NCBI GenBank assembly: GCA_963834855.1
Contig: CAWIDH010000013.1
Coordinates: forward strand, 1 to 64,000
Length of the DNA: 64,000 nt
DNA from: DATJKD01 sp963834855
Lineage (GTDB): Bacteria > Pseudomonadota > Gammaproteobacteria > Steroidobacterales > Steroidobacteraceae
Direction: 5' to 3'
Under the pieces are notes generated by a model. The model saw only the letters and a program-made list of their open reading frames with translations, did not search any database and was not told the origin of the DNA. This document shows positions 17,358 to 27,082 of this stretch, in pieces; the stretch's first letter is position 1; the number at the start of each line of letters is the position of its first letter. The translations under genes were made by a program, and so were the position numbers.

Positions 17358-18281
17358 ATGGATATTCTCCAAGCCATTGGAAACACGTCGATGGTTCGGC
17401 TTCGCAAGGTGGTTCCACCCCGTTGCGCGGACGTCCTGGTGAAGCTCGAGTGGGAGAACCCCACCGGCAGCCTCAAGGACCGGATGGCGCAGGCGGTGAT
17501 CTCGCGCGCGGAGGAGGACGGCCGACTCAAGCCGGGAGACACGGTCGTCGAGTACACGGGTGGCAGCACGGGGACCTCGCTTGCGCTGGTGTGCGCCACC
17601 AAGGGCTACCGGCTCAAGATCGTGAGCTCCGATGCGTTCAGCCAGGAGAAGCGGGATCACATGGCGGCGTTGGGTGCGGAGCTGACGCTCGTCCCGAGCG
17701 AGGGCGGTCGCACGACCAGGAGGCTGATCCTGGACATGATCGAGACGGCTCGTGGGTTGAGCCAGGAGCCGCGCACCTACTGGACCGACCAGCTCAACAA
17801 CCATGACAGCATCGCGGGTTATTACTCGCTCGGCGAGGAGATCTGGAGCCAGGCGAAGGGAGAGATCGACGCCTTCGTTCACTGCGTGGGTACGGCGGCT
17901 TCATCGCGCGGAGTCGCCACGGTGCTGAAGCGGCACAAGCCGAACATCAGAATCGTCGTCGTCGAGCCCGCGGAATCGTCGGTACTGCTTGGAGGTCCAG
18001 CCGGGCCTCACAAGATCGAAGGCGTAGGGATTGGATACACCCCCCCGCTCTGGGACCCGACGCTGGTCGACGAAATCCTGCCGGTCAAAACGGACGACGC
18101 GAAGGATATGGCGAGGCGCCTCGCGCGGGAGGAGGCGCTCTTCGCTGGGACGTCTTCCGGAGCCAACGTGGTCGCCGCGGTCCAGGTGGCGGAGCGGCTC
18201 GGGCCGAAGGCGAGAGTGGTCACGCTCATGGCCGACTCCGGCCTCAAGTACCTGAGCACGGATGTGTACCGGAGCAGATAG
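17358..18281 (+). CDS. PLP-dependent cysteine synthase-like enzyme
   Basis: This 307-residue fold-type II PLP enzyme resembles CysK/CysM. ENPTGSLKDRMA contains the PLP Lys (about residue 42). EYTGGSTGTSLALV is the substrate-carboxylate loop (about residue 69), and GTSSGANVVAA is the phosphate-binding loop near the C-terminus. It likely makes cysteine or a related amino acid from an O-activated serine by beta-replacement. GTAASSRGVA replaces the GTGGT loop of canonical synthases, so the exact substrate is uncertain. It starts 53 bases after paoC with a weak GGAG Shine-Dalgarno. A 210-base gap without a gene separates it from the pyrimidine locus. Confidence 0.85.
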   Translation: MDILQAIGNTSMVRLRKVVPPRCADVLVKLEWENPTGSLKDRMAQAVISRAEEDGRLKPGDTVVEYTGGSTGTSLALVCATKGYRLKIVSSDAFSQEKRDHMAALGAELTLVPSEGGRTTRRLILDMIETARGLSQEPRTYWTDQLNNHDSIAGYYSLGEEIWSQAKGEIDAFVHCVGTAASSRGVATVLKRHKPNIRIVVVEPAESSVLLGGPAGPHKIEGVGIGYTPPLWDPTLVDEILPVKTDDAKDMARRLAREEALFAGTSSGANVVAAVQVAERLGPKARVVTLMADSGLKYLSTDVYRSR

Positions 18282-18494
18282 ACCGCCGTATGGACGGCCA
18301 GCAGTTTACCGTCGTTACTGGTCTGTGACGTCTCGTGTTCCAGGGGCTTGCCTCGCCTTGGCGAATTTGACCCCCACAAGGGTCTGTGCCTAAATCCTGT
18401 CTACTTACACAGGTCGAGCAGTCCCGCTGTCCGCTCGCCTGCCAACTCTTCCTGGTACTGGCGCCTGCTGGGCCAAGTCCCGCGGGGAAACGAA

Positions 18495-20018
18495 ATGTCT
18501 ACAGCACAGCGTGCGCAGCAGAACGGAAACGTCGTCTGCAATTTCGTCGCTGGCCGGACTGCGGCGACCACCAGCGGGCGCGGCGCACCGCTCTTCAATC
18601 CGGCCACCGGCGAGGAATCCGGGTGGGTTGGATTCTCGTCCAGCGAGGACGTCGCAGGCGCCGTCGCCGCGGCCAAGGCAGCCTATCCGGGCTGGGCGGA
18701 AACGCCGCCGGCGAAGCGCGCCAACTATCTGTTCAAGTTCAAGGCGCTGCTGGACGAACATCGCGAGGAGATTGCCCGCCACATCAGCGCCGAGCATGGC
18801 AAGACCCACGCGGACGCGTTGGGCGAGGTCGCTCGCGGCATCGAGGTGGTGGATTTCGTCTGCGGCATTCCCCATCTGCTCAAGGGGGATTTCAGCCGCA
18901 ACGTCGGCCCGAACATCGACACTTACAGCGACCGCGAGCCCCTGGGCGTCGTGGCGGGAATTACTCCGTTCAATTTTCCCGCCATGGTTCCGTTGTGGAT
19001 GTACCCGGTGGCCATCGCCTGCGGCAACACTTTCATCCTCAAGCCTTCCGAGCGCGACCCGTCCGCAGCGATGTTCGTCGCCGGACTGCTGCACGAAGCA
19101 GGACTGCCCCGCGGCGTCCTGAACGTCGTTCACGGTGACAAGGAAGCGGTCGATGCGATCCTGCTTCATCCCGACATCAAGGCGGTGAGCTTCGTCGGCT
19201 CGACCCCGGTTGCCGAGCACGTCTACACGACCGGGAGCAAGGCCGGCAAACGCGTGCAGGCGCTCGGTGGCGCCAAGAACCACATGCTGGTGCTTCCGGA
19301 TGCCGATATCGATCAGGCAGCGGACGCGTTGATGGGTGCGGCCTACGGCTCAGCGGGCGAACGATGCATGGCCGTTTCCGTCGCCGTGCCGGTTGGGCAG
19401 GAAACGGCGGATCGACTGGTCGCTGCCCTCGCCCGCCGCGCCTCGTCATTGCGCATCGGCCCCGCCTCCGATCCCGAAGCCGACATGGGACCCGTCATTA
19501 CCGAACAGCACCGCAAGCGAGTCACGTCGTACATCGAGAAGGGCGTGGCCGAAGGCGCGACGCTCCTGGTAGATGGCCGCGAAGCGCCGGCCGCGCGCCA
19601 GAAGGGATTTTTCCTCGGCGCGTCGCTGTTCGATCACGTCAGCAAGGACATGACCATCTACCGGGAAGAGATCTTCGGTCCGGTCCTCTGCGTCGTGCGC
19701 GCTCACGACTACGAGGAGGCCGTGGACCTGGTGAACGAGCACCACTACGGCAACGGGGTCGCGGTATTCACGCGCAATGGCGATGCGGCGCGCGATTTCG
19801 CCAAGCGCGTCCAGGTGGGCATGGTCGGTGTCAACGTACCCATTCCGGTGCCGGTGGCGTTCCATAGTTTCGGTGGCTGGAACCGCTCGCTGTTCGGCAG
19901 TCACGCGATCTACGGTCCGGAAGGCGTGCACTTCTACACGCGGCTGAAGACCGTGACCTCGCGCTGGCCCACGTCGATCGGTGCCGGTGCCGAGTACGTC
20001 TTCCCCACACACAAGTAA
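18495..20018 (+). CDS. mmsA: CoA-acylating (methyl)malonate-semialdehyde dehydrogenase
   Basis: This 507-residue aldehyde dehydrogenase is of the MmsA/IolA type. It oxidises malonate or methylmalonate semialdehyde with CoA and NAD+ to acetyl-CoA or propionyl-CoA and CO2. GITPFNFPAMVPLWMYP (about residue 155), the catalytic Cys in GSAGERCMAVSVA (about residue 288) and the family-specific LGGAKNHMLVLPDAD are all present. Uracil breakdown through beta-alanine gives malonate semialdehyde and thymine gives methylmalonate semialdehyde, so this is the last step of the following operon. No beta-alanine aminotransferase is in the window. The ATG at 18495 is preferred over a longer frame because it follows GGGGAAACGA. 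Confidence 0.94.
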   Translation: MSTAQRAQQNGNVVCNFVAGRTAATTSGRGAPLFNPATGEESGWVGFSSSEDVAGAVAAAKAAYPGWAETPPAKRANYLFKFKALLDEHREEIARHISAEHGKTHADALGEVARGIEVVDFVCGIPHLLKGDFSRNVGPNIDTYSDREPLGVVAGITPFNFPAMVPLWMYPVAIACGNTFILKPSERDPSAAMFVAGLLHEAGLPRGVLNVVHGDKEAVDAILLHPDIKAVSFVGSTPVAEHVYTTGSKAGKRVQALGGAKNHMLVLPDADIDQAADALMGAAYGSAGERCMAVSVAVPVGQETADRLVAALARRASSLRIGPASDPEADMGPVITEQHRKRVTSYIEKGVAEGATLLVDGREAPAARQKGFFLGASLFDHVSKDMTIYREEIFGPVLCVVRAHDYEEAVDLVNEHHYGNGVAVFTRNGDAARDFAKRVQVGMVGVNVPIPVPVAFHSFGGWNRSLFGSHAIYGPEGVHFYTRLKTVTSRWPTSIGAGAEYVFPTHK

Positions 20019-20045
20019 TTGCGGCGAGACTTTTTCGGGGGCCAG

Positions 20046-20918
20046 ATGCGCAAGCTCAAGTGCGGATTGATCCAGATGGGGCTGAAGGGCGAGGCGTCGA
20101 TGCGCCCCGAGCAGATCCGGGACCGGATGCTCGAGGCGCACGTTCCCTTCATCGAGAAGGCAGGAGCCAGCGGCGTGCAGGTGCTGTGCTTCCAGGAAAT
20201 GTTCACGCAGCCGTATTTCTGTCCCAGCCAGGATCGCAAGTGGTATGGAGCTGCCGAAGCGGTTCCCGACGGCCACACGACGAGGTTCATGCAGGAGTAC
20301 GCGAAGAAACACCGCATGGTCATGGTCGTTTCGGTCTACGAGGAAGCCATGACCGGCGTGTACTACAACACAGCCGCAGTCATCGATGCCGACGGCAAGT
20401 ACCTGGGCAAGTATCGCAAGACGCACATCCCGCAGGTCGATCCGGGTTTCTACGAGAAGTTCTTCTTCAAGCCGGGCGACCTGGGCTACCCGGTGTTCGA
20501 GACCGCATACGTCAAGCTCGGCGTCTATATCTGCTACGACCGGCATTTCCCGGAAGGCTGGCGGGCGCTGGCCCTGAACGGCGCGGAGTACATCGTGAAT
20601 CCGTCCGCGACCGTCGCGGGGCTGAGCAAGTACCTGTGGGAGCTCGAGCAGCCCGCGTCGGCTGCGGCGAACGGCGTCTTCATCGGCGCGATCAACCGCG
20701 TCGGCAAGGAGGAACCGTGGGCCGACAGGATGGGTGAGTTCTACGGCTCCAGTTACATCGTCAATCCGCGCGGCCAGATCGAAGCGCAGGCCAGCTACGA
20801 TCGGGACGAGCTGCTGGTGCACGAAATCGACCTGGAAATGATTCGCCAGGTCCGCGACACGTGGCAGTTCTTCCGCGACCGCCGGCCGGAAGCCTACGGT
20901 TCGCTGGTGCAAGGCTGA
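20046..20918 (+). CDS. Beta-ureidopropionase
   Basis: This 290-residue nitrilase-superfamily amidohydrolase hydrolyses N-carbamoyl-beta-alanine (or its methyl form) to beta-alanine, CO2 and NH3 in the cytoplasm. The Glu-Lys-Cys triad is visible: FQEMF (about residue 50), KYRKTHIPQVDPGFYEKF (about residue 120) and YICYDRHFPEGWRALAL (about residue 162). This close match to bacterial and animal beta-ureidopropionases makes the substrate call firm. The start at 20046 sits 27 bases after the mmsA stop. Its TGA shares one base with the ATG of the NCS1 permease, so the genes are translationally coupled. It is the third step of reductive pyrimidine catabolism. Confidence 0.95.
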   Translation: MRKLKCGLIQMGLKGEASMRPEQIRDRMLEAHVPFIEKAGASGVQVLCFQEMFTQPYFCPSQDRKWYGAAEAVPDGHTTRFMQEYAKKHRMVMVVSVYEEAMTGVYYNTAAVIDADGKYLGKYRKTHIPQVDPGFYEKFFFKPGDLGYPVFETAYVKLGVYICYDRHFPEGWRALALNGAEYIVNPSATVAGLSKYLWELEQPASAAANGVFIGAINRVGKEEPWADRMGEFYGSSYIVNPRGQIEAQASYDRDELLVHEIDLEMIRQVRDTWQFFRDRRPEAYGSLVQG

Positions 20919-22425
20919 TGGCGGGCGAGCCGGCAAAGAGCCGCGCGGTGCAGGTCGGCGAGTTCTACGAGCTCGAAGTCGGCGCGGATCTCGCTGCGAG
21001 CGCGCGATTCAACGAGGACATTGCGCCGACACGGGTCGCACAGCGCACCTGGAACACGTGGCACATCGCCGCACTGTGGGTGGGCATGGCGATCTGCGTG
21101 CCGACCTACACGCTGGGCGGCGTGCTGACGACGTACTTCGGTCTGTCCGTCGGCGAGGCGCTGTGGGCGGTATTCATCGCCAACGTCATCGTGCTCGTAC
21201 CGCTGACCCTGAACGCCTTCGGCGGCACCAAGTTCGGCATTCCGTTCCCGGTCATGCTGCGTTCCTCGTTCGGAATCATCGGCTCCAACGTTCCCGCGCT
21301 GATTCGCGCACTGGTGGCCTGCGGATGGTTTGGCATCCAGACGCTGTTCGGCGGGATTGCCGTGCACCTGCTGTTGTCGGCAATCTCCGATAGGCTGGGC
21401 GCAGCTCGGCGGTGTGGGCGAGGTCCTCGGCTTCTTCATTTTCTGGGTCGCGAACGTGTGGGTGGTGATCCGCGGCTCGGAATCGATCAAGCACCTCGAA
21501 GCCTGGGCCGCGCCGCTCCTGCTGCTCGTCGGCGCGGGGCTGCTCGTGTGGGCCTGGCCACAGGCTTCCATCAGCGAACTGTTTGCGCGACCCGGCAACC
21601 GCCCGGCGGACGCGTCGTTCCTCGCATACTTTTTCGCGGGCCTCACGGCGATGGTCGGCTTCTGGGCCACGCTGTCCCTCAACATCCCGGACTTCAGCCG
21701 CTTCGCGCGATCGCAGAAGAGCCAGATCATCGGCCAGGTCGTGGGCCTGCCTCTCACGATGCTGCTGTTCGCCGGTCTCGGCGTGGTGATGACGTCGGCC
21801 TCAGCGCAGTTGGTCGGCGAGACGATTTCCGACCCGATCACCCTGATCGGCCGCATCGACAGCCCCTTCTGGGTCGTCGTGTCGATGATCATCATCATCA
21901 TCGCGACCATCTCCACCAACACGGCGGCGAACATCGTCTCGCCCACCAATGATTTTCAGAACGTGGCGCCCCGGCTCATCAATCAGAGAAAGGGCGTGTG
22001 CTCACCGGCTTCATCGGCATCGCGCTGATGGAGCTGGGAATTGCTCAGGCGACTTGGCTGGCTCGAGTCGGACATCAGCGTCGACAGCCTGTATTCGAAC
22101 TGGCTCATCGGCTACTCGAGCCTGCTCGGTCCGATAGCGGGCATCATGGTCGTGGATTATTTCCTCGATGCGCAGGCAGCAGTTCGACCTGCCGGGGCTA
22201 TACCTGGATAGCGGCCCGTACCCGGCATGGAACGTCGCTGGGTTCGTGGCGTTTCTCGTGCCGGTCGGGTTGACGCTGATCGCGATCGTCACGGACGCGC
22301 TGCAGTGGTTCTACACCTACGGATGGTTCACCGGCTCGCTGCTCGGGGCGGGCATCTATTACCTGAGCAGCCGGCGGAGCATGCAGAAATCCGCCGTTGC
22401 GGAGTCCGTCGCGAGCGGTGCGTAG
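20918..22425 (+). pseudogene. NCS1 family uracil/hydantoin permease, four frameshifts
   Basis: This is a nucleobase:cation symporter of the NCS1 family, about 500 residues over about 12 membrane helices, expected to import uracil, thymine or hydantoins. Helix 1 (TWHIAALWVGMAICVPTYTLGGVL), FGIPFPVMLRSSFG, NIPDFSRFARSQK and NTAANIVSPTNDFQN are typical. The reading frame changes four times, near 21400, 21997, 22045 and 22167. The last parts read LESDISVDSLYSNWLIGYSS, then DLPGLYLDSGPYPAWN. All pieces remain well conserved, with no missing segments, which favours base-calling errors over old decay, but a real pseudogene cannot be excluded. It lies between beta-ureidopropionase and dihydropyrimidinase. 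Confidence 0.85.
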
Positions 22426-22476
22426 CGAGTCGCCGTTGCACGAAAACGCTGCGCGACAACGATAGAGGTGCTTGAA

Positions 22477-23917
22477 ATGTCGGTACTCATCAAGGGCGGC
22501 ACCATCGTCACGGCCGATCAGACTTACCGGGCTGACGTCCTGTGCACGGATGGCAAGATCGTGGAAATTGCCGAGGGCATCGCAGCGCCCGCGCGCAGTG
22601 AAGTCGTCGATGCGGGCGGCCAGTTCGTCATGCCGGGCGGGATCGACCCGCACACCCACATGCAGCTGCCGTTCATGGGAACCGTGGCCAGCGACGATTT
22701 CCAGTCGGGCACTGCCGCCGGGCTGGCTGGCGGCACGACGATGATCATCGACTTCGTCATCCCGAATCCGCGCCAGCGGATCATGGAAGCCTACCGGCAG
22801 TGGCGCGAATGGGCGCAGAAGGCCGTATGCGGACTACTCGTTCCATGTCGCCATCACCTGGTGGGACGAGAGCGTGCGCGAGGACATGGCGACTCTCGTC
22901 CGCGAGCACGGCGTCAACAGCTTCAAGCATTTCATGGCGTACAAGAACGCCATCATGTGCGACGACGAAACGCTGGTGAACAGCTTCTCCACGGCGCTGA
23001 CGCTGGGAGCGATCGTCACCGTGCATGCGGAGAACGGCGACCTGGTCTTCAAGCTCCAGGACGAGATCTACAAGCGCGGTATCACCGGGCCCGAGGGCCA
23101 TCCGCTGTCGCGCCCGCCCGAAGTCGAGGGCGAGGCTGCCAATCGTGCCATCCGCATCGCCGAAGTCATCAAGGTGCCGATCTATGTGGTGCACGTCTCC
23201 TCGCGCCAGGCACTCGAGGCGATCACCCGGGCGCGCAACGAAGGGCAACGCGTATTCGGCGAGGTCCTCGCTGGACACCTGCTGATCGACGATTCGGTGT
23301 ACCGCGATGCGGATTTCGAACGCGCCGCGGCCCACGTGATGAGCCCGCCGTTCCGCTCGCCGGAGCACCAGGTCGCACTGTGGCGCGGCTTGCAGTCCGG
23401 CAATCTGCAGACCACCGCCACGGATCACTGCACGTTCTGCGCGGATCAGAAGGCGGCGGGTAAGGACGATTTCCGGAAGATCCCCAACGGCACGGCCGGA
23501 ATCGAGAACCGCCTGGAGGTGCTGTGGCATCACGGAGTCAGTACCGGACGGCTGACCATGAACGAGTTCGTGCGCGTCACCTCCACCAACGCGGCCCAGA
23601 TCTTCAACATCTATCCGCGCAAGGGCAGCATCTCGCTCGGCGCCGATGCCGACCTGGTGGTCTGGGATCCGTCCGCGAGCAAGACGCTTTCCGCCAGGAC
23701 GCATCGTCAGAAAGTCGACTTCAACATCTTCGAGGGCATGACCGTGCAAGGCTGCGCGTCGCATACCGTGAGTGGCGGGAAGCTGGTGTATGCAAAGGGC
23801 GATTTGCGGGTCGAACGCGGAGCCGGCAGGCACGTCGAGCGCCCGGCGTATCCCCCGTACTACGACGCGGTCAGGAAACAGCTGGAGCTGAGCGCACCGC
23901 GGCCGGTCCGTCGCTGA
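22477..23917 (+). CDS. Dihydropyrimidinase, one frameshift
   Basis: This zinc-dependent cyclic amidohydrolase, about 480 residues, opens dihydrouracil or dihydrothymine to the N-carbamoyl-beta-amino acid. Metal motifs seen are GGIDPHTHMQLPF (about residue 55), SFKHFMAYKN with the carboxylated Lys, VHAENGD, YVVHVSS and TDHCTF. The N-terminal part reads to about 22826, where one extra G shifts the frame; removing it joins WAQKA to YADYSFHVAITWWDESVRE. The start is ATG 22477, after GAGGTG. Function in this pathway is secure from the sequence and from its neighbours on both sides. Confidence 0.93.
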
Positions 23918-23956
23918 CGGCGCAGGTCGACGAGTGAGCGCGGTCGCGAGGTTTCA

Positions 23957-25354
23957 GTGAGCAGCAGAAAACCGGTCACCGATACCGCCGACGTCCGTTC
24001 GGGACGTCTCAGCGACGAGCAGATAGCGGACAACTTTGCGGACATGCACCCGCCGCTGGCGCCGTCCGAAGCGATCATCGACGCCGATCGTTGCTACTTC
24101 TGCTACGCCGCCCCCTGCACAACCGCATGTCCGACTGGCATCGACATTCCTGGCTTCATCCAGAAAATTCGCAGCGGCAATCTCAAGGGCTCGGCACACA
24201 CCATCCTCAGCGAGAACATCATGGGTGGCATGTGTGCCCGCGTGTGCCCGACGGAAGTCCTGTGCGAGCAGGCGTGCGTACGCAACACGCACGAAGACCG
24301 GCCGGTGCGCATCGGCCTGCTGCAGCGCTACGCCACCGACCCGGTCTTCGACCAATCCATCCCCCTCTTCGCACGCGCGCCGGCAACCGGGCGCACGATC
24401 GCCGTGGTGGGCGGTGGGCCGGCCGGCCTCAGCTGCGCGCATCGGCTGGCGATGCTCGGGCACAACGCGATCGTGTTCGAGCCGAAGGAGAAGCTGGGCG
24501 GCCTCAACGAATATGGTATCGCGGCGTACAAGACGCCCGACAATTTCGCCGCGCGCGAGGTCGAGTACATTCTCGGCATCGGCGGCATCGACGTGCGCAC
24601 CGGCATGGAGCTCGGTAGGAACCTCTCGCTCGGTGAGCTGCGCGCGCAATACGACGCCGTGTTTCTCGGCTTCGGCCTCGCTGGGGTCAATGCACTCGGC
24701 CTCGACAACGAGCAGCTCGAGGGCGTCGCGAACGCTGTCGACTATATCGCGACTTTGCGGCAGGCAAGGAACAGAGCGGAGTTGCCGGTCGGCCGGAGAG
24801 TCGTCGTGATCGGCGGCGGCATGACCGCGATCGACATCGCGGTTCAAAGCAAGGCCCTGGGTGCTGAGGAAGTGACCATCGCCTACCGGCGCGGCCGGGA
24901 GCACATGAACGCCAGCCCCTATGAGCAGGAGTTCGCCCAGGTGCGGGGAGTGACGGTCAGGTACTGGTCGAGCCCGCGCAGGCTGCTGACCGCGAAGGGA
25001 CGTGTCCGCGCCGTCGAGTTCGAGACGACTAAGATCGCAGCGGGCGGGCGGCTGGAAGGAACGGGACACACATTCGTGCTCGATGCGGACGTGGTGTTCA
25101 AGGCGATCGGACAGAAGGTCCTGTGGGAGCGCCTCGCCGGGACCGCGGAGCTCATCGAGCTGCAGCAGGACAGAATCGTGGTCGACGAGGAAAGAAGGAC
25201 CTCGCTGCCGGGCGTGTGGGCCGGCGGTGACTGCATCCACGGCGGCACGGACCTGACCGTATCCGCAGTGCAGGACGGCAAGCTCGCCGCCCTGTCCATC
25301 GACAGATTTCTAAAGGGCCCGGAGACACCCGCGGGTGCACCGGGCCGAGGTTAG
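23957..25354 (+). CDS. preT: NAD-dependent dihydropyrimidine dehydrogenase subunit PreT
   Basis: This 465-residue FAD- and iron-sulfur-binding subunit takes electrons from NAD(P)H and passes them to PreA, so that uracil and thymine are reduced to the dihydro forms. The N-terminal Cys-rich domain has CYFCYAAPCTTACPTGIDIP (about residue 46) and GMCARVCPTEVLCEQACV (about residue 91), which bind [4Fe-4S] clusters. TIAVVGGGPAGLSCA is the FAD site and RVVVIGGGMTAIDIA the pyridine-nucleotide site. The C-terminal AGGDCIHGGTDLTVSAVQDGK closes the FAD domain. It starts with GTG at 23957 and ends 4 bases before preA. Confidence 0.95.
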   Translation: MSSRKPVTDTADVRSGRLSDEQIADNFADMHPPLAPSEAIIDADRCYFCYAAPCTTACPTGIDIPGFIQKIRSGNLKGSAHTILSENIMGGMCARVCPTEVLCEQACVRNTHEDRPVRIGLLQRYATDPVFDQSIPLFARAPATGRTIAVVGGGPAGLSCAHRLAMLGHNAIVFEPKEKLGGLNEYGIAAYKTPDNFAAREVEYILGIGGIDVRTGMELGRNLSLGELRAQYDAVFLGFGLAGVNALGLDNEQLEGVANAVDYIATLRQARNRAELPVGRRVVVIGGGMTAIDIAVQSKALGAEEVTIAYRRGREHMNASPYEQEFAQVRGVTVRYWSSPRRLLTAKGRVRAVEFETTKIAAGGRLEGTGHTFVLDADVVFKAIGQKVLWERLAGTAELIELQQDRIVVDEERRTSLPGVWAGGDCIHGGTDLTVSAVQDGKLAALSIDRFLKGPETPAGAPGRG

Positions 25355-25358
25355 TGCA

Positions 25359-26662
25359 ATGGCCGACCTGACCAGCGAATTTCTCGGCGTCAAATCCCCC
25401 AATCCTTTCTGGCTGGCATCAGCGCCGCCGACGGACAAGGCCTATAACGTCAATCGGGCCTTCGAAGCGGGCTGGGGAGGCGCAGTCTGGAAGACCCTCG
25501 GGGAAGATCCGCCAATCGTCAACGTCACCGGTCCGCGCTACGGCGCGATTCACGCCAATGACCGGCGCGTGATCGGTTTCAACAACATCGAGTTGATCAC
25601 CGACCGGCCGTTGGGCGTCAACCTCGAGGAGATCCGGCAGATCAAGCGAGACTGGCCCGAACGGGCGCTGATCGTTTCGATCATGCTGCCCATGCGCGAG
25701 GAGAGCTGGGCGAAGTACGTGCCGATGATCGAGGACACCGGCGCGGACGGACTCGAGCTCAACTTCGGTTGTCCTCACGGCATGTCCGAGCGCGGCATGG
25801 GCTCAGCTGTGGGCCAGGTGCCGGAGTACATCCAGCTGGCCGCCGAGTGGTGCAAGAAATACGCGCGCGTGCCGGTGATCGTCAAGCTGACGCCCAACAT
25901 CACCAATATTCTGCCCGCGGCCAAGGCCGCCAGGGACGGCGGCGCCGACGCGGTGTCGTTGATCAATACGCTGAACTCGATCATGCGCGTCGACTACGAC
26001 ACGCTGACCATCTACCCCGCGACCGACGGCAAAGGCTCGCACGGCGGCTACTGCGGCCCGGCCGTCAAGCCGATTGCCCTGCACATGGTCGCGGAGATCG
26101 CCCGCTCGCGGGAGACTGCAGGTCTGCCGATCTCAGGTATCGGCGGGATCACCGACTGGCGCGACGCGGTCGACTTCCTCGCCCTGGGGGCAAGCAACGT
26201 CCAGGTCTGTACGGCCGCGATGGTCTATGGGTTCAAGATCATCGATGACCTGGTGGATGGGCTGAAGCAACTATCTCGATCGAAAAGGGCTTCGCCTCGG
26301 TGCGCGAGCTGGTCGGCAAGGCCGTGCCGAGCGTGACCGACTGGCAGTACCTGAACCTCAACCACGTGGACAAGGCCTGGATCGACCAGGACCTGTGCAT
26401 CAAGTGCGGGCGCTGCCACATCGCCTGCGAGGATACGGCGCACCAGGCCATCACGACGTCGGTGAACGGCGTGCGGCGCTTCGAGGTGATCGACGCCGAG
26501 TGCGTCGGTTGCAACCTGTGCGTCAGCGTATGTCCGGTGGAAGGCTGCATCACCATGCGCCCGGTGACGAGCGGCATCGATCCGCGCACCGGTCGCCCGA
26601 TTGCGCGCGAGAAAGCCGATTGGACCACGCACCCCAACAATCCGGGGCGGCGGTCCGCATGA
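25359..26662 (+). CDS. preA: NAD-dependent dihydropyrimidine dehydrogenase subunit PreA, one frameshift
   Basis: This FMN-containing catalytic subunit, about 434 residues, reduces uracil and thymine. The N-terminal TIM barrel resembles dihydroorotate dehydrogenase. LNFGCPHGMSERGMGSA holds the catalytic Cys (about residue 133), and VKLTPNITNI and GISGIGGITDWRDA follow. The C-terminus carries two ferredoxin-like [4Fe-4S] motifs, CIKCGRCHIACED and CVGCNLCVSVCPVEGC. Barrel and ferredoxin domains are in different frames, broken near 26270 after VDGLK; a net one-base change rejoins them. The stop overlaps the cytidine deaminase start as ATGA. Confidence 0.93.
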
Positions 26663-27054
26663 GCGACGACGATGCACTGATCGAAGCAGCCAAGGCTGTT
26701 CGCGCGCGTGCTCACGCGCCCTACTCCCGCTACCACGTGGGCTCGGCAGTTCTCGATGAGAAGGGCCGGATCCACAGCGGTTGCAACGTCGAGAACGCGG
26801 CCTATCCGGAGGGAATCTGCGCCGAGACCAGCGCCATCGGCGCGATGGTCGCGGCGGGTGGCACCCGGATCGTCGCGATCGCGGCGGTGGGCGGCCGGCA
26901 GGCTCTGGAGGCGTGCACTCCCTGCGGCGGCTGCCGGCAGCGCATTCTCGAATTCTCGGACCAGAGCACCCGCATCATCCTGCTCGACGACAGGGGCCAG
27001 CCGCGGCGCTACACGATGGACGAGCTCCTGCCCGCCTCGTTTCGCCTTCCATAG
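26659..27054 (+). CDS. cdd: Cytidine deaminase
   Basis: This 131-residue tetrameric-type cytidine deaminase converts cytidine and deoxycytidine to uridine and deoxyuridine. Zinc ligands and catalytic Glu are in CAETSAIGAMVAAG (about residue 54) and PCGGCRQRILEF (about residue 88). SRYHVGSAVL and SGCNVENAAYPEG are the substrate-binding segments. It overlaps preA by 4 bases (ATGA), so it is the last gene of the plus-strand pyrimidine operon. It is convergent with nupC, 28 bases away. Its product feeds thymidine/deoxyuridine phosphorolysis by the nearby DeoA. Confidence 0.96.
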   Translation: MSDDDALIEAAKAVRARAHAPYSRYHVGSAVLDEKGRIHSGCNVENAAYPEGICAETSAIGAMVAAGGTRIVAIAAVGGRQALEACTPCGGCRQRILEFSDQSTRIILLDDRGQPRRYTMDELLPASFRLP

Positions 27055-27082
27055 GTGGCCGGCGCGCGGTCAGTGCGCTTTC

